64,000 bases of DNA from contig NZ_KE387205.1 in assembly GCF_000430725.1 (NCBI RefSeq), forward strand, positions 357,454-421,453. The letters are read 5' to 3'. Below the pieces are notes generated by a model, which was not told where the DNA came from, did no database searches, and saw only the letters and a program-made list of their open reading frames with translations. How positions within the stretch are numbered: position 1 is the stretch's first letter; the number at the start of each line of letters is the position of its first letter. Source of the DNA: Azohydromonas australica DSM 1124 (GTDB taxonomy: Bacteria; Pseudomonadota; Gammaproteobacteria; Burkholderiales; Burkholderiaceae_C). Below, piece by piece: positions 42,397 to 50,768 of this stretch. The position numbers were made by a program, and so were the translations under genes.

Positions 42397-43470
42397 ATGA
42401 TCCGAACCCGCGGCTATGCCGCCGTCTCCGCCACCGCACCGCTGCGCCTGTTCGGCTTCGAGCGCCGCGACCCCGGGCCGCGCGACGTGCAGATCGAAAT
42501 CCTCTACTGCGGCGTGTGCCACTCCGACCTGCACACCGCGCGCAACGAGTGGCAGAACACGATCTATCCCAGCGTGCCCGGCCACGAGATCGTCGGCCGC
42601 GTCACCGCCGTGGGGAGCGAGGTGAAGCTGTTCAAGGTGGGCGAGATCGCGGGCGTGGGTTGCATGGTCGACAGCTGCCGCCACTGCAGCGCCTGCCGCG
42701 AGGGGCTGGAGCAGTACTGCGAAACCGGCTTCACCGGCACCTACAACGGCCCGGCCTTCGGCGGCGGCGAGAACACCTACGGCGGCTATGCCGAGAACAT
42801 CGTGGTGGACGAGGCCTTCGTGCTGCGCGTGAGCCACACCGAGGACGACCTGGCCGCCGTGGCACCCTTGCTGTGCGCGGGCATCACCACCTACTCGCCG
42901 CTGCGCCAGTGGGGCGCCGGCCCGGGCAAGAAGGTGGGCATCGTGGGCCTGGGCGGCCTGGGGCACATGGCGGTGAAGATCGCGCACGCGCTGCAGGCGC
43001 ACGTGGTGCTGTTCACCACCTCGCCGAACAAGATGGAGGACGCGAAGCGGCTGGGCGCCGACGAGGTCGTGGTTTCCAGAAACCCCGAGCAGATGGCCGC
43101 GCACGCGGAGAGCTTCGACCTGATCCTGGACACCGTGGCCGCACCGCACGACCTGGATGCGCTGCTGGTGCTGCTCAAGCGCGACGCCACGCTGGTGCTG
43201 GTGGGCGCGCCGGCCGAGCCGCACCCGTCGCCGCAGGTCTTCAACCTCGTCTTCCGGCGCCGCCGCCTGGCGGGCTCGCTCATCGGCGGCATCGCCGAGA
43301 CGCAGGAGATGCTGGACTTCTGCGCCCGCCACGGGCTGGTTTCCGACATCGAGATGATCCGCATGGACCAGATCAACGAGGCCTACGAGCGCATGCTGCG
43401 CTCGGACGTGAAGTACCGCTTCGTCATCGACATGGCCTCGCTGCGCGGCATGGGCGAGGCCCAGCCTTGA
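42397..43470 (+). CDS. Zinc-dependent NAD(P)-linked alcohol dehydrogenase (YahK/CAD type)
   Basis: The 357-residue protein is a medium-chain dehydrogenase. Catalytic-zinc ligands are in CGVCHSDLHTARNEW and PGHEIVG; the four structural-zinc cysteines are in GCMVDSCRHCSACREGLEQYC. The nucleotide-binding Rossmann motif is GIVGLGGLGHMAVKIA. The overall pattern matches cinnamyl-alcohol-dehydrogenase-like aldehyde reductases (YahK, AdhA), which usually prefer NADP. AAGGA precedes the ATG at 42397. It is divergent from the phytase-like gene and has no obvious pathway partner here. Confidence 0.9.
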   Translation: MIRTRGYAAVSATAPLRLFGFERRDPGPRDVQIEILYCGVCHSDLHTARNEWQNTIYPSVPGHEIVGRVTAVGSEVKLFKVGEIAGVGCMVDSCRHCSACREGLEQYCETGFTGTYNGPAFGGGENTYGGYAENIVVDEAFVLRVSHTEDDLAAVAPLLCAGITTYSPLRQWGAGPGKKVGIVGLGGLGHMAVKIAHALQAHVVLFTTSPNKMEDAKRLGADEVVVSRNPEQMAAHAESFDLILDTVAAPHDLDALLVLLKRDATLVLVGAPAEPHPSPQVFNLVFRRRRLAGSLIGGIAETQEMLDFCARHGLVSDIEMIRMDQINEAYERMLRSDVKYRFVIDMASLRGMGEAQP

Positions 43471-43471
43471 T

Positions 43472-43510
43472 CGGCCGCGCCGGCACTGGAGCCGGCAGCG
43501 CGCCCGGCCG
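43472..43510. terminator. Nested inverted repeats between convergent genes
   Basis: Outer arms CGGCCG (43472-43477 and 43505-43510) and inner arms GCCGGC (43479-43484 and 43491-43496) can fold into one long GC-rich stem around ACTGGA. It lies between the dehydrogenase stop and the MCP stop and is probably a shared transcription end, although no T-run is present. Confidence 0.4.
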
Positions 43511-43512
43511 CA

Positions 43513-45060
43513 TCACCCCGCCGCCAGCCTGAAATGTCCTGCCAGCCCCTCCAGCCGCTGCGCCTGCTGGCGCAGCGTGGCGGAGGTGGCGGCGGACTGC
43601 TGCACCAGCGCGGCGTTCTGCTGCGTGGCCGACTCCACGTCGGAGACGGCACCGCTGAGCTCGCGGATGCGGCTGCTCTGGCCGGCCGCCGCGCCCAGCA
43701 GCTCTTCCATGGCGCCGGCCATGCGCTCCACCGCGGCGTTGACGCGGGCCATGCGCGCGCCGGCCTCCTGCGCGGCCTGGCTGCCCCGGTCCACCACCTG
43801 CACCGACTCGCCGGCCAGCTTGGCGATCTCCGCCGAGGCCGAGGCCACGTGCTCGGCCAGCGTGCCCACCTCCTGCGCCACCACCGCGAAGCCGCGGCCC
43901 TGCTGGCCCGCGCGCGCCGCCTCCACCGCCGCGTTGAGCGCCAGCAGCCGCGTCTGCTGCGCGATGCGCTCGATCAGGCCCGTGATCTCGCTGATGCGCG
44001 CCGCGCTGCGGTCCAGCTGCGTCATGGCACCGCTCACCGCGGCCACCGCCTCGTTGCCGTCGCGCGCGGCGCCGGTGGCCGAGTGCGCCAGCTGCGCCAT
44101 GGCGCGGGCGGTCTGCTCGGTGTCGCCCACGCTGCGCGCCAGCTCGGTCATGGCCGAGGCCGTCTGCACCAGGTCGGCGGCGGTGCGCTCGGTGCGCGCG
44201 GACAGGTCGCCGTTGCCCGCGGCGATCTGCGCGCTGGCCTCGGCCACGGCGTGGCTGGAGTGCTGCATGTCGTGCAGCAGCTCGCGCAGCCGCGCCTGCA
44301 TCGCGCCCATGGCCTGCAGCAGCTGCGCGAACTCGCGCAGGCCGCCGGCGCCGACCTCGCCGGCCAAGTCGCCGCGGGCGATGCGCTGCGCCACCGCCAC
44401 GGCATGCGCCAGCGGCGCGGTGGCGGCGCGCACGCCCCACCAGGCCAGCCAGGCGAAGACCACCGCGGCCACGGCGGCGATGGCCAGCATGGCTTCCTGC
44501 CAGTGGTTCGAGCGCGCCTGCGTCTCGGCACGGCGCTCCTCGCCGCGGCGCGCCACCTCCGCCGACAGCCGTCCCACCAGCGCGTCGATGCTCGACGCCT
44601 GCTGGCGCGCACCGGCCAGCACCTGGTAGCCCTCGGTGGCGGTGACGATGCGGCCGGTGATGCAGTCCTGCAGCACCGGGGCGGCGGCCTTCTCGTAGTC
44701 GGCCAGCAGCGCCTCCAGCTGCCGGGCATCGGCGCCGCCGGACTGGCGCAGGGGCTGCAGGCTCGCGCGCGCGGCCTGCAGCGAGTCCTGCCAGCGCGCC
44801 TGGCTGGCCTTGGCGGCCTGCAGGTCGTCGATGTTGATCAGCGTCTCCTTCTCCTGGCGCATCACGTCGCCCAGGTGCAGCCGCAGGCTGGCCACGCCCG
44901 ACTGCGCCGCGAATTCCGTATCGGCAAATGAAGCGAACTCGGCGTTGATGTCGCGCAGCGCCAGCGCCGCAGCGGCCACGACGACGAGCAGCGTGAGGAT
45001 GGAAGCGACGGCTCCGGCGGCCAGCTTGGCTCGCAGGGAAGCACGGGGTCCAAAGATCAT
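43513..45060 (-). CDS. Methyl-accepting chemotaxis protein
   Basis: The 515-residue protein has TM1 (about 12-37), a helical periplasmic sensor with RQEKETLINIDDLQAAKASQ (four-helix-bundle type), TM2 (about 185-210) and a HAMP segment. The full cytoplasmic signalling domain follows, with the conserved hairpin (QQTRLLALNAAVEAARAGQQ core and GRGFAVVAQEVGTLAEHVA). I start at MIFGPRAS (45060). It should feed a CheA/CheW complex encoded elsewhere. No ligand can be named and no che gene is next to it. Confidence 0.92.
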   Translation of the reverse strand: MIFGPRASLRAKLAAGAVASILTLLVVVAAAALALRDINAEFASFADTEFAAQSGVASLRLHLGDVMRQEKETLINIDDLQAAKASQARWQDSLQAARASLQPLRQSGGADARQLEALLADYEKAAAPVLQDCITGRIVTATEGYQVLAGARQQASSIDALVGRLSAEVARRGEERRAETQARSNHWQEAMLAIAAVAAVVFAWLAWWGVRAATAPLAHAVAVAQRIARGDLAGEVGAGGLREFAQLLQAMGAMQARLRELLHDMQHSSHAVAEASAQIAAGNGDLSARTERTAADLVQTASAMTELARSVGDTEQTARAMAQLAHSATGAARDGNEAVAAVSGAMTQLDRSAARISEITGLIERIAQQTRLLALNAAVEAARAGQQGRGFAVVAQEVGTLAEHVASASAEIAKLAGESVQVVDRGSQAAQEAGARMARVNAAVERMAGAMEELLGAAAGQSSRIRELSGAVSDVESATQQNAALVQQSAATSATLRQQAQRLEGLAGHFRLAAG

Positions 45061-45185
45061 GGTCAAGCTCAAAAGTTGCACAGCAGATCACTGCAGGCTG
45101 GTTGCACCTGCATCGAAGCCGCGATTCAGCCACGTGACAAGCCGTATCTCCGTGACAACCCTGGGTGGCGTGCGACTTCGCCGCG

Positions 45186-45203
45186 GTGTCATCACCGTGT
45201 CAC
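45186..45203 (+). promoter_or_regulatory. Pho box upstream of the histidine phosphatase-CYTH/CHAD operon
   Basis: GTGTCAT-CACC-GTGTCAC matches the Pho-box consensus (CTGTCAT, four bases, CTGTCAC/T) with one mismatch per repeat and the exact 11-base period. It lies 74 bases upstream of the ATG at 45277 in the right orientation. Confidence 0.6.
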
Positions 45204-45276
45204 ACGGCGCGCGCCAAGCTGCCGGCCTGGCTTGTCCCGGGAATGTCCGGGTCCGGTGCTTGCCTGCAGTCGAACC

Positions 45277-45804
45277 ATGTCTTCCACCCGCCACGTGATG
45301 CTGATCCGGCATGCCGAGGAGCCCGACCAGGCGCCCGGCATCCTGGGCGTGGACGAGCAGGGACGGCCTGACGCGGAGTCCCTGTCGGTGCGGGGCTGGC
45401 AGCGTGCCGGCGCGCTGGCGCGGCTGTTCGCGCCCTGTGGCGGCCCGCCGCCGCAGCCGCTGGCGCGGCCCGCGTCGATCCTGGCCGCCACCGACGCCGG
45501 CAAGAGCCACCGCCCGCTGTGCACCGTGTTGCCGCTGGCGCGGCTGCTGGGGCTGCAGGTCGACACGCGCTTCGGCTCCGAGGGCGAAATTGCGCCGCTG
45601 CTGGACGCCGTGCGCGCCAGCCCCGGCCCGGTGCTGTTGTGCTGGCGCCACCAGGCCCTGGGCGGCATCGCTCAGGCGCTGTGCGGCGGCGCCCCGCGCA
45701 CCTGGGACGCCGCGCGCTACGACCTGGTGTGGGTGTTCGAGCGCCAGGGCGAGGGCTGGCGCTTCACCGAGCTGCCGCAGCGGCTGCTGCACGGCGATGG
45801 TTGA
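45277..45804 (+). CDS. Histidine phosphatase superfamily protein
   Basis: The 175-residue protein begins MSSTRHVMLIRHAEEPDQAP, where RHAE is the phospho-histidine motif of the phosphoglycerate mutase/SixA superfamily. The second core His is probably in LLCWRHQALGGIA. It is short for the family and lacks an obvious lid, which is common in SixA-like members. It precedes the CYTH-CHAD gene by 17 bases, and a Pho box lies upstream. It may act on a small phosphate ester or a phospho-protein; the substrate is unknown. Confidence 0.75.
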   Translation: MSSTRHVMLIRHAEEPDQAPGILGVDEQGRPDAESLSVRGWQRAGALARLFAPCGGPPPQPLARPASILAATDAGKSHRPLCTVLPLARLLGLQVDTRFGSEGEIAPLLDAVRASPGPVLLCWRHQALGGIAQALCGGAPRTWDAARYDLVWVFERQGEGWRFTELPQRLLHGDG

Positions 45805-45821
45805 GAAAGGAATTGGCTTCC

Positions 45822-47333
45822 ATGCACGAACTCGAGCTCAAGCTGCAGATTCCCCCCGAGAGCCGCGCCGCGCTGGAGAAGGCGCTGGACGCCGCGCGCT
45901 GGACGCGCACCCGGCTGGAGGCGCACTACTTCGACACGGCCGGTGGGCAGCTCGCCGCGCACGGCTTTTCCTGGCGCCTGCGCCGCGAGGACGAGCGCTG
46001 GGTCCAGACGCTCAAGGGTGCCGGCGGCCACCTGCTGCAGCGCCTGGAGCACGAGGTGGAGGTGGCGCCGGAGGAGGGCCGCGCCGTGCCGCGCCCGGAC
46101 ATCGCCCGCCACCGAGACAGCCCCGCCGGCCGCGCGCTGGCCCAGGCGCTGGGCGGCTCGCTGGACGACCTTTCCACGCTGGTGGTGGAGCAGTTCCACA
46201 GCCGCATCGAGCGCCGCACGTGCGAGATGCGCCAGGGCGACACGCGGGTCGAGGTCGCGCTGGACCACGGCAGCCTGCACGCGCAGGGGCGCGACGTCCC
46301 GGTGTGCGAGCTGGAGGTGGAGCTCAAGGACGGCCCGGCCGAGGGCCTGTTCGCGCTGGCGCGGCCGTGGGTGGGGGCGCACGGCTTGTGGCTGTCCACC
46401 GCCGCCAAGGCCCAGCGCGGCGCGCTGCTGGCCGCCGGGCGCGAGCATGCCCCGGCGGTGAAGGCGGGGGTGCCGGAACTGGCGTGGTCGATGTCGGCAC
46501 CGGCGCTGCTGCGCGCGGTGGTGGCGAGCTGCCTGGACCAGATCCTGCCCAACGCCGGCGAGGTCGCCGCCGGCAGCACCGAGGCCGAGCACGTGCACCA
46601 GGCGCGCGTGGGCCTGCGCCGGCTGCGTACTGCGCTGCGCGAGCTCGGTGGCTTCGGCACGGTGCTGGACGAGGAGGGCCAGGCCGTGCTGGCCACCGCC
46701 TTCTCGCACCTGGGCGAGACGCGCGACCAGCAGGAGGTGAGCCGCACCGTGCTGGCGCGGCTGGCCGAGGCGGGCGCGCCTTCGGGGTTGCGCTGGCCCG
46801 CGCCCGAGGGCCAGCCGCACTCGCCGGCGCAGGCCGTGCGCGATGCGGCGTTCCAGACCGTGCTGCTGGACCTGCTGGCCTTCACGCTGGCCGAGGACGC
46901 GCCGCCGCAGCCCGGCTGCAAGCGCGACGGCGGCTGCCGCAAGGCGCTGCGCGGGCGGCTGGCGAAGCTGCACAGGCAGGTGGTGCGCGACGGCGAGCGC
47001 TTCACCGAGCTGCCGGTGGAGCAGCAGCACCGCGTGCGCAAGCGCCTCAAGCGCCTGCGCTACCTGAGCGAGTTCGTCACGCCGCTGTACGGCACGCACG
47101 CGGTGGAGCGCTACGTGGACTCGCTGCGCCCGGCACAGGACGCGCTGGGGGAACACAACGACGAGGCCGTGGGGCTGGAAGCCTTCCGCCGCGCCGCTGC
47201 GGCGCAGGGCGAAGCGTGGTTCGCCGTGGGCTGGCTGGAGGCGCGGCAGCAGGAGAGCGCGCGCGACTGCCGCCGTGCCCTGCGCAAGGTGGCCGAGGCG
47301 CCGCGCTTCTGGAAGAAAAAGGGCAAGTCCTGA
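45822..47333 (+). CDS. CYTH and CHAD domain protein (inorganic triphosphatase/polyphosphate binding)
   Basis: The 503-residue protein starts MHELELKLQI, the ExExK motif of CYTH triphosphate-tunnel enzymes. The CYTH domain runs to about residue 205, with charged tunnel strands such as FSWRLRREDERWVQTLKG. A CHAD domain covers about 225-490, with HQARVGLRRLRTALREL, HRVRKRLKRLRYLSEF and DALGEHNDEAVG, rich in conserved His/Arg/Lys that bind polyphosphate. The pair of domains is known as YgiF-like inorganic triphosphatase, and CHAD proteins can locate to polyphosphate granules. It lies 17 bases after the histidine phosphatase gene and forms an operon with it. Confidence 0.92.
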   Translation: MHELELKLQIPPESRAALEKALDAARWTRTRLEAHYFDTAGGQLAAHGFSWRLRREDERWVQTLKGAGGHLLQRLEHEVEVAPEEGRAVPRPDIARHRDSPAGRALAQALGGSLDDLSTLVVEQFHSRIERRTCEMRQGDTRVEVALDHGSLHAQGRDVPVCELEVELKDGPAEGLFALARPWVGAHGLWLSTAAKAQRGALLAAGREHAPAVKAGVPELAWSMSAPALLRAVVASCLDQILPNAGEVAAGSTEAEHVHQARVGLRRLRTALRELGGFGTVLDEEGQAVLATAFSHLGETRDQQEVSRTVLARLAEAGAPSGLRWPAPEGQPHSPAQAVRDAAFQTVLLDLLAFTLAEDAPPQPGCKRDGGCRKALRGRLAKLHRQVVRDGERFTELPVEQQHRVRKRLKRLRYLSEFVTPLYGTHAVERYVDSLRPAQDALGEHNDEAVGLEAFRRAAAAQGEAWFAVGWLEARQQESARDCRRALRKVAEAPRFWKKKGKS

Positions 47334-47436
47334 GCAATGCAACCGGCTTGAGGCGGCTCAAAGTCCGGCCAGCAACTGTCAAGCCCGGGAGCCGGGCGAG
47401 ACTCGCGCCTTACACCAATAAATCACGAGGCCAGCC

Positions 47437-47754
47437 ATGTCCCACATCCACATCGAACGCGCCCACAGCCTGGGCCTGCCCGCAGCGCGCCGCCTGGCCC
47501 GGCGCTGGGCCGAGAAAGCCACGAGCGACCACGGGATGAGCTGCCGCGTCGACCAGGGCGCCAGCGCCGACCGGGTGCACTTCAACCGCTCCGGCGTCAC
47601 CGGCACGCTGGACGTGACGGGCGACCGCTTCTGCATCGAAGTGCGGCTGGGCATGCTCATGAGCGTGTTCGCCAGCACCATCGAGGCCAAGCTGCGGCAG
47701 AAGCTGGAGCAGCAGATCGAGAAGGCGCAGGCGGGGCAGGGGGTGAGGGTTTGA
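47437..47754 (+). CDS. Polyhydroxyalkanoate granule-associated system protein (PHA_gran_rgn family)
   Basis: The 105-residue protein begins MSHIHIERAHSLGLPAARRL and has the family's short alpha/beta pattern with VTGTLDVTGDRFCIEVRLGMLM and an end helix EAKLRQKLEQQIEKAQ. Members occur in PHA- or polyphosphate-storing proteobacteria and are thought to associate with granules. It lies 103 bases after the CYTH-CHAD gene and may be co-transcribed, which would join two storage polymers in one region. The mechanism is unknown. Confidence 0.8.
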   Translation: MSHIHIERAHSLGLPAARRLARRWAEKATSDHGMSCRVDQGASADRVHFNRSGVTGTLDVTGDRFCIEVRLGMLMSVFASTIEAKLRQKLEQQIEKAQAGQGVRV

Positions 47755-47820
47755 AGTAGGGCTGTCCGAGGCGAAGGGCGGCCGTTCTTATCCCGCCAGC
47801 CAAGGCACCACGCACCCTGG

Positions 47821-47974
47821 TTCGTCATTCCCGCGCAGGCGGGAATCCAGGCAGCCCTCAAGCCCGCCGCAAGCCGATCGGGCGGAACGCCGAGGAAGGG
47901 CTCTTGGTTCGCAGCACCCAGGCTTCGCGCTGACGTGGGGCCGCCTGGATTCCCGCCTGCGCGGGAATGACGAA
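47821..47974. repeat. Element with 32-bp perfect terminal inverted repeats (dispersed repeat copies 3 and 4)
   Basis: The 32 bases at 47821-47852 (starting TTCGTCATTCCCGCG and ending GGGAATCCAGGC) are the exact reverse complement of 47943-47974. The 90 bases between hold no gene. Each arm contains a copy of the dispersed palindrome. It could be a MITE-like or BIME-like unit. The gap 47755-48198 otherwise contains only further repeat copies. Confidence 0.8.
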
Positions 47975-48034
47975 GCAGTGGAGCGGCCACCCGTACTTCG
48001 TCCTGCAGCAATGCTTCGACCTTCCTTGAACAGC

Positions 48035-48062
48035 ACTGCGCCTGCGCGGGAGTGACGAAGCG
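48035..48062. repeat. Dispersed repeat, degenerate copy 5
   Basis: The stretch contains GCGCCTGCGCGGGAGTGACG followed by AAGC, matching the right arm of the copy at 47943-47974 with a few changes. Confidence 0.6.
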
Positions 48063-48120
48063 GGGTGCGAAGCCACTCGGCTCAGGAGATGCCGCAGCCT
48101 GGATATTTCCCTAGCCAGCA

Positions 48121-48147
48121 GTGCACACAGGCGGGAGTGACGAAGTG
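48121..48147. repeat. Dispersed repeat, degenerate copy 6
   Basis: The stretch contains CACAGGCGGGAGTGACGAAG, a shortened version of the right half of the repeat. Together with the copy at 48035 it forms a decaying array after the inverted-repeat element. Confidence 0.55.
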
Positions 48148-48198
48148 GGGAACGAACCGCATCAGCTCACGGCTGAACTTGCCCGACACCCGCCTCCC

Positions 48199-48906
48199 TC
48201 ACCTCGCCAGCGACGACCCCCCGCACACCTGGATCTCCTGCCCCGTGATCGCCGCCGCCGGCTCCGACAGCAGGAAGGCCACCAGCGCCGCCACCTCGTC
48301 CGGCCGGATCAGGCGGCCGATCGGGGGCAGCTTGGGCGTGCTCCCGGCGCGCCCCGGGTCGCTGAGCATCGGCGTGTCGGTGGCGGCCGGCGACACGACG
48401 TTGACCGTCACGCCCCGTGCCGCCACCTCCGCCGCCCAGCTGCGCGCCAGCGCCACCAGCGCCGCCTTGCTCGCGGCGTACTGGCTGCGCCCCGGCATGC
48501 CGCCGGCCACGCGGCTGCCGATGAGCACCAGGCGCCCGCGCCCAAGGGCCGCCATGCGCGGCAGCAGCGCGTCGGCCAGCCGCGTCGCGGCGTCCACGTG
48601 CAGCCGCCACATCAGCTCGCCGTCGGCCGCATCCAGCGCGCCCAGCGGCGCGGGGCGCAGCACCCCAGCGGCATGAACCACGGCGTCGGGCGGCTCCAGC
48701 CCGGCCAGCGCCTGCGCCAGCGCCGCGCCGTCGCCCAGGTCCACGCGCAAGGTGCGCAGCGCCGGGTGCTCCAGGGCGGCCGGGCCGCGGTGCAGGCCCG
48801 TCACGCGCCAGCCCTCGGCCAGCAGCCGCTCGGCAATGGCCTGGCCGATGCCGGAGCTGCTGCCCGTCACCAGCGCGTGCCGTGCCGCGCCGCCGTCACT
48901 CGGCAC
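48199..48906 (-). CDS. Short-chain dehydrogenase/reductase
   Basis: The 235-residue protein has the SDR cofactor motif ALVTGSSSGIGQAIAERL near the start, DAVVHAAG (NNAG-like), and the catalytic S/Y/K set in LVLIGSRVAGGMPGRSQYAASKAALVAL (key part SQYAASKAAL). A GTG at 48906 is the likely start, following AAGGGAAGA, so it overlaps the TctC gene end by 11 bases; a TTG at 48924 is possible. It is the last gene of the leftward pdxA2 operon and probably oxidises a hydroxy acid or aldehyde intermediate. Confidence 0.82.
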   Translation of the reverse strand: MPSDGGAARHALVTGSSSGIGQAIAERLLAEGWRVTGLHRGPAALEHPALRTLRVDLGDGAALAQALAGLEPPDAVVHAAGVLRPAPLGALDAADGELMWRLHVDAATRLADALLPRMAALGRGRLVLIGSRVAGGMPGRSQYAASKAALVALARSWAAEVAARGVTVNVVSPAATDTPMLSDPGRAGSTPKLPPIGRLIRPDEVAALVAFLLSEPAAAITGQEIQVCGGSSLAR

Positions 48907-49864
48907 GAATCTTCCCTTCGGCAATGATCTTGGCCGCGCGCGCCATGTCGTCGCGCTGGAAGCTCGCGAAGTCCGCGATCGAGCCCGGCGTCACCAGCAC
49001 GCCCTGCTGCAGCAGCTTGTCGCGCATCTCGCCGTTGAGCGCCTTGTTGACCTCGGTGTTGAGCTTCTGGGCCACGTCGGCCGGCAGCTTGGCCGGCGCC
49101 CACAGCCCGTACCAGCTGTAGAACTCGTAGCCCGGCAGCGTCTCGCCCACGGTCTGCACGTTGGGCAGGCTGGGCACGCGCTCCTTCGAGGTCACGGCGA
49201 TGACCTTGAGTTGCCCGGCCTTGGCGAACGAGGACGAGCCCAGGATCGGGTCGATGAAGCCGTCGATCTGCCCGCCCACCAGGTCCTGGTAGGCCGGGGC
49301 CGAGCCCTTGTAGGGGACGATCAGGTACTCGATGCCGCTGGCGCGGCGCAGCAGCTCGGTGGAGAGGTGGCCGGCGGAAGCGGTCGAGCCGATGGCGAAG
49401 CTCAGCTTGCCGGGGTTGGCCTTGGCATAGGACACCAGGCTCTTGACGTCCGTGATCGGCAGGTTCTTGTTGATGGCCACCGCCAGCGGCGCCTTGGCCA
49501 CCAGCGCCACCGGCGCGAAGTCCTTGACCACGTCGTAGGGCGCGCTCTTGAGCGTCATGGGCGTGGTGACCATGGTCGAGGCGCTGAACAGCAGCGTGTG
49601 GCCGTCGGCCGGCGCGTTCTTCACCGCCACCGCGCCGATGGTGCCGGCGCCGCCGGGACGGTTGTCCACGATGACGGTCTGGCCCATCTGCTCGCCGAGC
49701 TTCTGGGCCAGCGCGCGCGCCACCGTGTCCAGCGTGCCGCCGGGCGGGAAGGGCACGACCATGGTGATCGGCTTGCTCGGATAGCCGCCTTGCGCCATCG
49801 CGGCCACCGAAGCGGCCAGCAGGGAAGCGGCCGCGGCCGCGCGAAGAACGTGACGTCGTTGCAT
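48896..49864 (-). CDS. Bug-family (TctC) tripartite tricarboxylate transporter substrate-binding protein
   Basis: The 322-residue protein has a signal peptide (MQRRHVLRAAAAASLLAASV, cut near AMAQ). The Bug-family signatures follow: YPSKPITMVVPFPPGGTLDTVAR, VIVDNRPGGAGTIGA and IVPYKGSAPAYQDLVGGQID. It binds an organic acid in the periplasm. The TctA and TctB membrane subunits are not in the window, as is common for the many orphan Bug proteins of Burkholderiales. It lies in the acid-sugar operon, so a C4-C6 hydroxy or sugar acid is the likely ligand. Confidence 0.93.
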   Translation of the reverse strand: MQRRHVLRAAAAASLLAASVAAMAQGGYPSKPITMVVPFPPGGTLDTVARALAQKLGEQMGQTVIVDNRPGGAGTIGAVAVKNAPADGHTLLFSASTMVTTPMTLKSAPYDVVKDFAPVALVAKAPLAVAINKNLPITDVKSLVSYAKANPGKLSFAIGSTASAGHLSTELLRRASGIEYLIVPYKGSAPAYQDLVGGQIDGFIDPILGSSSFAKAGQLKVIAVTSKERVPSLPNVQTVGETLPGYEFYSWYGLWAPAKLPADVAQKLNTEVNKALNGEMRDKLLQQGVLVTPGSIADFASFQRDDMARAAKIIAEGKIRAE

Positions 49865-49974
49865 GGTTGTCTCCTGTGTCGTTCAGGACAGGGCTCCGCC
49901 GCGCCGCCCTGAAAAGGCGGCGCTGGAGCGTTTTTCTTGCGGGTGGGAAAAGTGGAAGGCTGGGCGCCCGGCCC

Positions 49975-50745
49975 TCAGCGCTGCACGAAGCGCGCCGCGA
50001 CCGCGTCGGCGCCCGCGATCAGCAGGTGCAGGTCGGTGCCCACGCCCACCATCGTGGCGCCGGCCTCGAAGTAGTGGTCGGCCTTGCCGTCGGCGGCCAG
50101 CACGCCGGCAGCCTTGCCCGCGGCGTTGGCGGTGCGGAAGGCCTGCGCGATGGCGGCCTGCACCTCCGGGTGGTTGGACTGGCCGCGGAAGCCCAGGCTC
50201 GCCGCCAAGTCCGAGGGGCCGATGAAGACGGCGTCCACGCCCGGCACGCGGCAGATGGCGTCCAGCTCGTCCAGCGCCTCGCGCGACTCGATCTGCACGA
50301 CCACGCCGATCTCGTCATTGGCGCGCGCCATGTAGTCCTTGTAGCGGGTGTAGTTGCCCGCGCGGGTGCTGCCAGCCACGCCGCGCAGGCCTTCGGGCGC
50401 GAAGCGCGTGAAGGCCACGGCCTCGCGCGCCTCGGCCGCGGAGCGCACGTTGGGGACCATGATGTTCGGTGCGCCGGCATCGAGCACGCGCTTGATCCAG
50501 CCCATGTCCAGGATCGGCACGCGCACGATCGGCGCCACGTCGCGCCCGCGCACCGCCAGCAGCTGCTGGCCCACCTGGTGCAGGTCCGTGGGGCTGTGCT
50601 CCATGTCGAACAACAGCCAGTCGAAGCCCGAGTCCGCCAGCACCTCGGCGATGGGCTGGTGCGCGAAGGTCACCCACAGGCCCACCTGGCGGCGGTTCTC
50701 CTGCAGGGCCAGCTTGAAGGTGTTGCGGGGCAGGGAGTTGTTCAT
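49975..50745 (-). CDS. HpcH/HpaI-family aldolase
   Basis: The 256-residue protein is a class II (metal-dependent) pyruvate-type aldolase: GLWVTFAHQPIAEVLADSGFDWLLFDMEHSP with the catalytic base region, PIVRVP, GAPNIMVPNVRSAAEA, RGVAGSTRAGNY, VVQIESREALDELDAI and VDAVFIGPSDLAASLG. The Glu and Asp of the last two are the metal ligands. It should split a 4-hydroxy-2-oxo acid into pyruvate (or a 2-oxo acid) and an aldehyde. The aldehyde could then be reduced by the iron-type dehydrogenase encoded just upstream. Confidence 0.88.
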   Translation of the reverse strand: MNNSLPRNTFKLALQENRRQVGLWVTFAHQPIAEVLADSGFDWLLFDMEHSPTDLHQVGQQLLAVRGRDVAPIVRVPILDMGWIKRVLDAGAPNIMVPNVRSAAEAREAVAFTRFAPEGLRGVAGSTRAGNYTRYKDYMARANDEIGVVVQIESREALDELDAICRVPGVDAVFIGPSDLAASLGFRGQSNHPEVQAAIAQAFRTANAAGKAAGVLAADGKADHYFEAGATMVGVGTDLHLLIAGADAVAARFVQR

Positions 50746-50768
50746 GCTTGTCTCCTTCGTTGTCGTGA

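Noticed and set aside
40178..42439. A 753-codon frame overlapping the phytase-like gene
   Set aside because: Arg/Gly/Ala-rich shadow; signal peptide, lipobox and propeller motifs are in the frame at 40195-42237.
47755..48198. A CRISPR array in the repeat cluster
   Set aside because: The repeats are palindromic, of uneven spacing and both orientations, with no regular spacers and no cas genes.
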